A program made the translations under genes and the position numbers. A DNA stretch of 64,000 nt from Paralcaligenes ureilyticus (GTDB lineage Bacteria > Pseudomonadota > Gammaproteobacteria > Burkholderiales > Burkholderiaceae_B): contig NZ_SMAJ01000004.1 in assembly GCF_004346225.1 (NCBI RefSeq), positions 267,580 through 331,579 on the forward strand, in the 5' to 3' direction. Positions within the stretch are counted from its first letter, which is position 1; each line of letters starts with the position of its first letter. Positions 61,825 through 64,000 of this stretch are shown here, in pieces. The notes beneath the pieces were generated by a model, which did no database searches, was not told where the DNA came from, and saw nothing but the letters and a program-made list of their open reading frames with translations.

Positions 61825-63054
61825 ATGTCGCCCACCGAGTCCTTGCTTAGCCCCGAAGTTGAAGCCGATCTGCGTATTGCAAAAAGAGGTTGCGACGAGT
61901 TGCTGGTTGAAGCCGAATTTGTAAAGAAGCTGGCCCGCAGCCGTGTGACGGGGACTCCGCTGCGCATCAAGCTGGGCCTGGATCCCACCGCTCCGGACAT
62001 CCATCTGGGCCATACGGTGGTGCTCAACAAAATGCGGCAACTGCAGGACCTGGGGCATACCGTCATTTTTCTGATTGGCGACTTCACCTCCATGATCGGC
62101 GACCCCAGCGGGCGCAATGTGACTCGCCCGCCGCTGACGGCCGAGCAGATCCAGGAAAATGCCAAAACCTATTACGCGCAGGCCAGCCTGGTGCTGGACC
62201 CATCCAAAACCGAGGTTCGTTACAACTCCGAGTGGAGCGACCCCTTGGGGGCGCGCGGCCTGATACAGCTGGCTTCGCGCTACACGGTGGCGCGCATGAT
62301 GGAGCGCGAAGATTTCACGCGGCGCTTCAAGGGTGGGATTCCTATTTCGGTGCACGAATTTTTGTACCCGCTGATGCAGGGCTACGATTCGGTGGCACTG
62401 AAGGCCGATCTTGAACTGGGCGGCACCGATCAGAAGTTCAATTTGCTGGTCGGACGCGAATTGCAGAAAGAATACGGGCAAGAGCCCCAGTGCATACTGA
62501 CCATGCCCTTGCTGGAGGGCACCGATGGCGTCGACAAGATGTCAAAATCCAAGCACAACTATATAGGTATTTCAGAGACGCCCGAATCGATGTTCGGCAA
62601 GCTGATGTCGATTTCCGATACGCTGATGTGGCGCTATTACGAGCTGCTGTCGTTCCGTTCGCTGGATGAAATAGAATTGTTACAACATCATGTGAAAGAG
62701 GGGCGCAATCCGCGCGATACTAAAGTTTTGCTTGCGCAGGAAATTGTGGCGCGTTTTCATTCGCAACGCGCCGCCAACGATGCCCTGGCGCAATTTGAAG
62801 CGCGGTTTCGCGACGGCATCCTTCCCGAGGATATGCCCGAAATCCATATCGGCGTCGCGCCTCTGGGCATACTCAAGGTTTTGCGCGAAGCGGGGCTGGT
62901 GGCTTCGGGCGCCGAGGCGCAGCGCAACGTTGAGCAGGGCGGCGTACGGGTCAACGGCGATCGTATCGAGGACAAATCGTTGGAGTTGGGTGTGGGTACT
63001 TACGTTGTGCAGGTGGGCAAGCGCAAGTTTGCCCGCATTACGCTAAACGGTTAG
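61825..63054 (+). CDS. tyrS: Tyrosine-tRNA ligase
   Basis: 409 residues. It charges tRNA-Tyr. [19 protein letters not shown] contains the HIGH motif, [14 protein letters not shown] and [26 protein letters not shown] bind tyrosine and t[17 protein letters not shown] is the KMSKS loop, and the C-terminal S4-like domain has [33 protein letters not shown] 61825 begins at the family N-terminus; the longer upstream frame (from 61654) is not supported. The M23 gene is divergent. Confidence 0.97.
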   Translation: MSPTESLLSPEVEADLRIAKRGCDELLVEAEFVKKLARSRVTGTPLRIKLGLDPTAPDIHLGHTVVLNKMRQLQDLGHTVIFLIGDFTSMIGDPSGRNVTRPPLTAEQIQENAKTYYAQASLVLDPSKTEVRYNSEWSDPLGARGLIQLASRYTVARMMEREDFTRRFKGGIPISVHEFLYPLMQGYDSVALKADLELGGTDQKFNLLVGRELQKEYGQEPQCILTMPLLEGTDGVDKMSKSKHNYIGISETPESMFGKLMSISDTLMWRYYELLSFRSLDEIELLQHHVKEGRNPRDTKVLLAQEIVARFHSQRAANDALAQFEARFRDGILPEDMPEIHIGVAPLGILKVLREAGLVASGAEAQRNVEQGGVRVNGDRIEDKSLELGVGTYVVQVGKRKFARITLNG

Positions 63055-63077
63055 TGGGTTCATTGGGGAGATAGTTC

Positions 63078-63710
63078 ATGAAGCTTACCAGTACGTCGAT
63101 TTCCGACCAGAAAATGATTCCGGAGCGCAATGCGTTTGGCCGAGTGGATGCGGCGGCGCATGTGGCGCTGGCGGGGAATCTTAATCCTCAACTGGCCTGG
63201 TCGGGCGCACCGGCCGGCACACAGTCGTATGTGCTGATTTGCTGCGATTCCGATGTGCCGAGCAAGCCTGACGATGTGAACCAGGAAGGGCGGGAGGTGC
63301 CGGCTGATTTGCCGCGTGTCGATTTTTACCATTGGGTGTTGGTGGATCTGCTGGCCACTACGACTGAGATTGCGGAGGGCGCTTATTCGAGCGGGATTAC
63401 GCCTCGTGGGAAGAGCGGCCCGATGGCGCCCAATGATGCGCGTCAGGGGATTAATGACTATACGTCGTGGTTCGCGAGCGACGGGGATATGAGCGGGGAT
63501 TATTTTGGCTACGATGGCCCGTGCCCGCCGTGGAACGATTCGATTCTGCATCATTACCGTTTTACGGTGTATGCGCTGGATATCGAGCATGTGCCGCTGG
63601 AGGGCCGTTTTGGGGGGGCGGAGGTGCTAAATGCCATTCAGGGGCATATCCTGGCGCAGGCCTCGCTGACCGGGGTCTATACGCTGAATCCGCGGTTGGT
63701 GGAAGCGTAG
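63078..63710 (+). CDS. PEBP (YbhB/YbcL, Raf-kinase-inhibitor-like) family protein
   Basis: 210 residues. NPQLAWSGAPAGTQSYVLICCDSDVP (the DPDAP-like anion pocket), YHWVLVDLLATTTEIAEG and YFGYDGPCPPWNDSILHHYRFTVYALDIEHVPL are PEBP landmarks, with HHYRFTVYAL the characteristic GxHRY-type stretch. The function of bacterial members is poorly known; they bind phosphorylated or lipid-like ligands. ATG 63078 has GGGGAG upstream. It lies 23 bases after tyrS, so co-transcription is possible. Confidence 0.9.
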   Translation: MKLTSTSISDQKMIPERNAFGRVDAAAHVALAGNLNPQLAWSGAPAGTQSYVLICCDSDVPSKPDDVNQEGREVPADLPRVDFYHWVLVDLLATTTEIAEGAYSSGITPRGKSGPMAPNDARQGINDYTSWFASDGDMSGDYFGYDGPCPPWNDSILHHYRFTVYALDIEHVPLEGRFGGAEVLNAIQGHILAQASLTGVYTLNPRLVEA

Positions 63711-63771
63711 CGCCAGCGGGTAACGCCCTGTGGCGCTACCCGTACCGTCACCCGCGCCACCCGCGCCACCC

Positions 63772-63797
63772 GTAGCGCCACCCCTTGTGGGTGGCAT
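63772..63797 (+). repeat. REP attached to long element copy D
   Basis: Stem GCCACCC/GGGTGGC. Upstream, 63749-63775 holds short tandem GCGCCACCC units that look like eroded REP arms. Confidence 0.9.
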
Positions 63798-63845
63798 TCG
63801 CTGCACGCGGCGTTCTTTTGATACGCTCTATGCCGCATAAACCTT

Positions 63846-64000
63846 CTAGCCCCGCATCGTGGGCGGTTAAGGCGGTTCGGGCTCCGACGGTCACGGTCAT
63901 GGCTTCGCCATGACTTCCCGCGCGCAGGGCCGGCTTCGGGGCGGCGTGCGAACTCGTGGGGCGAATAGCCCACTGGGCTATTCGCAATCGTCCCACTCAA
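63846..64000 (-). repeat. Long structured repeat element, copy D (cut by window end)
   Basis: The first 155 bases match the others: CTAG at 63846, the arm GGGCGGTTAAGG, side hairpin GTCATGGC/GCCATGAC (63896-63914), and central hairpin 63961-63985. The partner arms lie past the window. The 48 bases between the REP at 63772 and the CTAG match copies A and C (GCTGCACG, GTTCTTTTGATACGC, TATGCCGCATAAACCTT). Confidence 0.85.

Overview
The window is a piece of a Gram-negative chromosome, most likely from the Alcaligenaceae (order Burkholderiales; Pusillimonas- or Bordetella-like). The evidence is gene order and protein style: hemL-thiE-thiD with rubredoxin, yqgE and ruvX alongside, an rnb/tonB-like/aroE/mtgA run, accBC-prmA-DUF3426-pfkB, a lysine/alanine-rich histone H1-like protein, a fused indolepyruvate ferredoxin oxidoreductase beside an Lrp regulator, and a Tat-exported TRAP binding protein. 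I found no rRNA, tRNA, CRISPR array or prophage. The genus is inferred, not shown.

Layout. Bases 1-8790 hold a catabolic block: SDR, a 3-hydroxyacyl-CoA-dehydrogenase-like enzyme, a beta-keto acid cleavage enzyme (BKACE), a FadR-type regulator, a ribose-type (CUT2) ABC importer whose two permeases are fused into one chain, and an SMP-30 lactonase. Together they could import a sugar or sugar acid, oxidise it to a lactone, open the ring, oxidise C3 and cleave the resulting 3-keto acid. This is the only long stretch without the dispersed REP repeat. Bases 8968-11677 carry a polar amino-acid ABC importer and a cupin. Bases 11968-13630 are an accessory spot with a GNAT/DUF1778 toxin-antitoxin pair and a REP-associated tyrosine transposase (RAYT). 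The rest is mostly core genome: haem and thiamin synthesis, plsC, apaH, lptG, mtgA, aroE, an RNB ribonuclease, mpl, a TlpA-like protein, aroQ, accBC, prmA, yggT, a histone H1-like gene, nrdAB with NrdR boxes, iorAB/lrp, gltX, a Pat-like acetyltransferase, darP, pmbA, a TRAP binding protein, rplM-rpsI, argC, erpA, anmK, an M23 peptidase, tyrS and a PEBP protein.

Two repeat systems stand out. (1) About 40 REP-type hairpins, each with a GTAG foot, in three main stem versions whose two arms change together. They are often paired head-to-head as BIMEs and surround the RAYT. One lies in frame inside the iorAB coding sequence, and a decayed one appears to form the end of the same gene. (2) A much larger element of about 240 bp, present four times (one cut by the window end). 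It folds into a long multi-helix hairpin, its helices covary strongly between copies, and the arm differences fall as G-U wobbles on one particular strand. At least three of the four copies are joined to a REP through a conserved spacer of about 50-70 bp. This looks like an undescribed structured RNA or a non-autonomous element, and is the main discovery candidate here.
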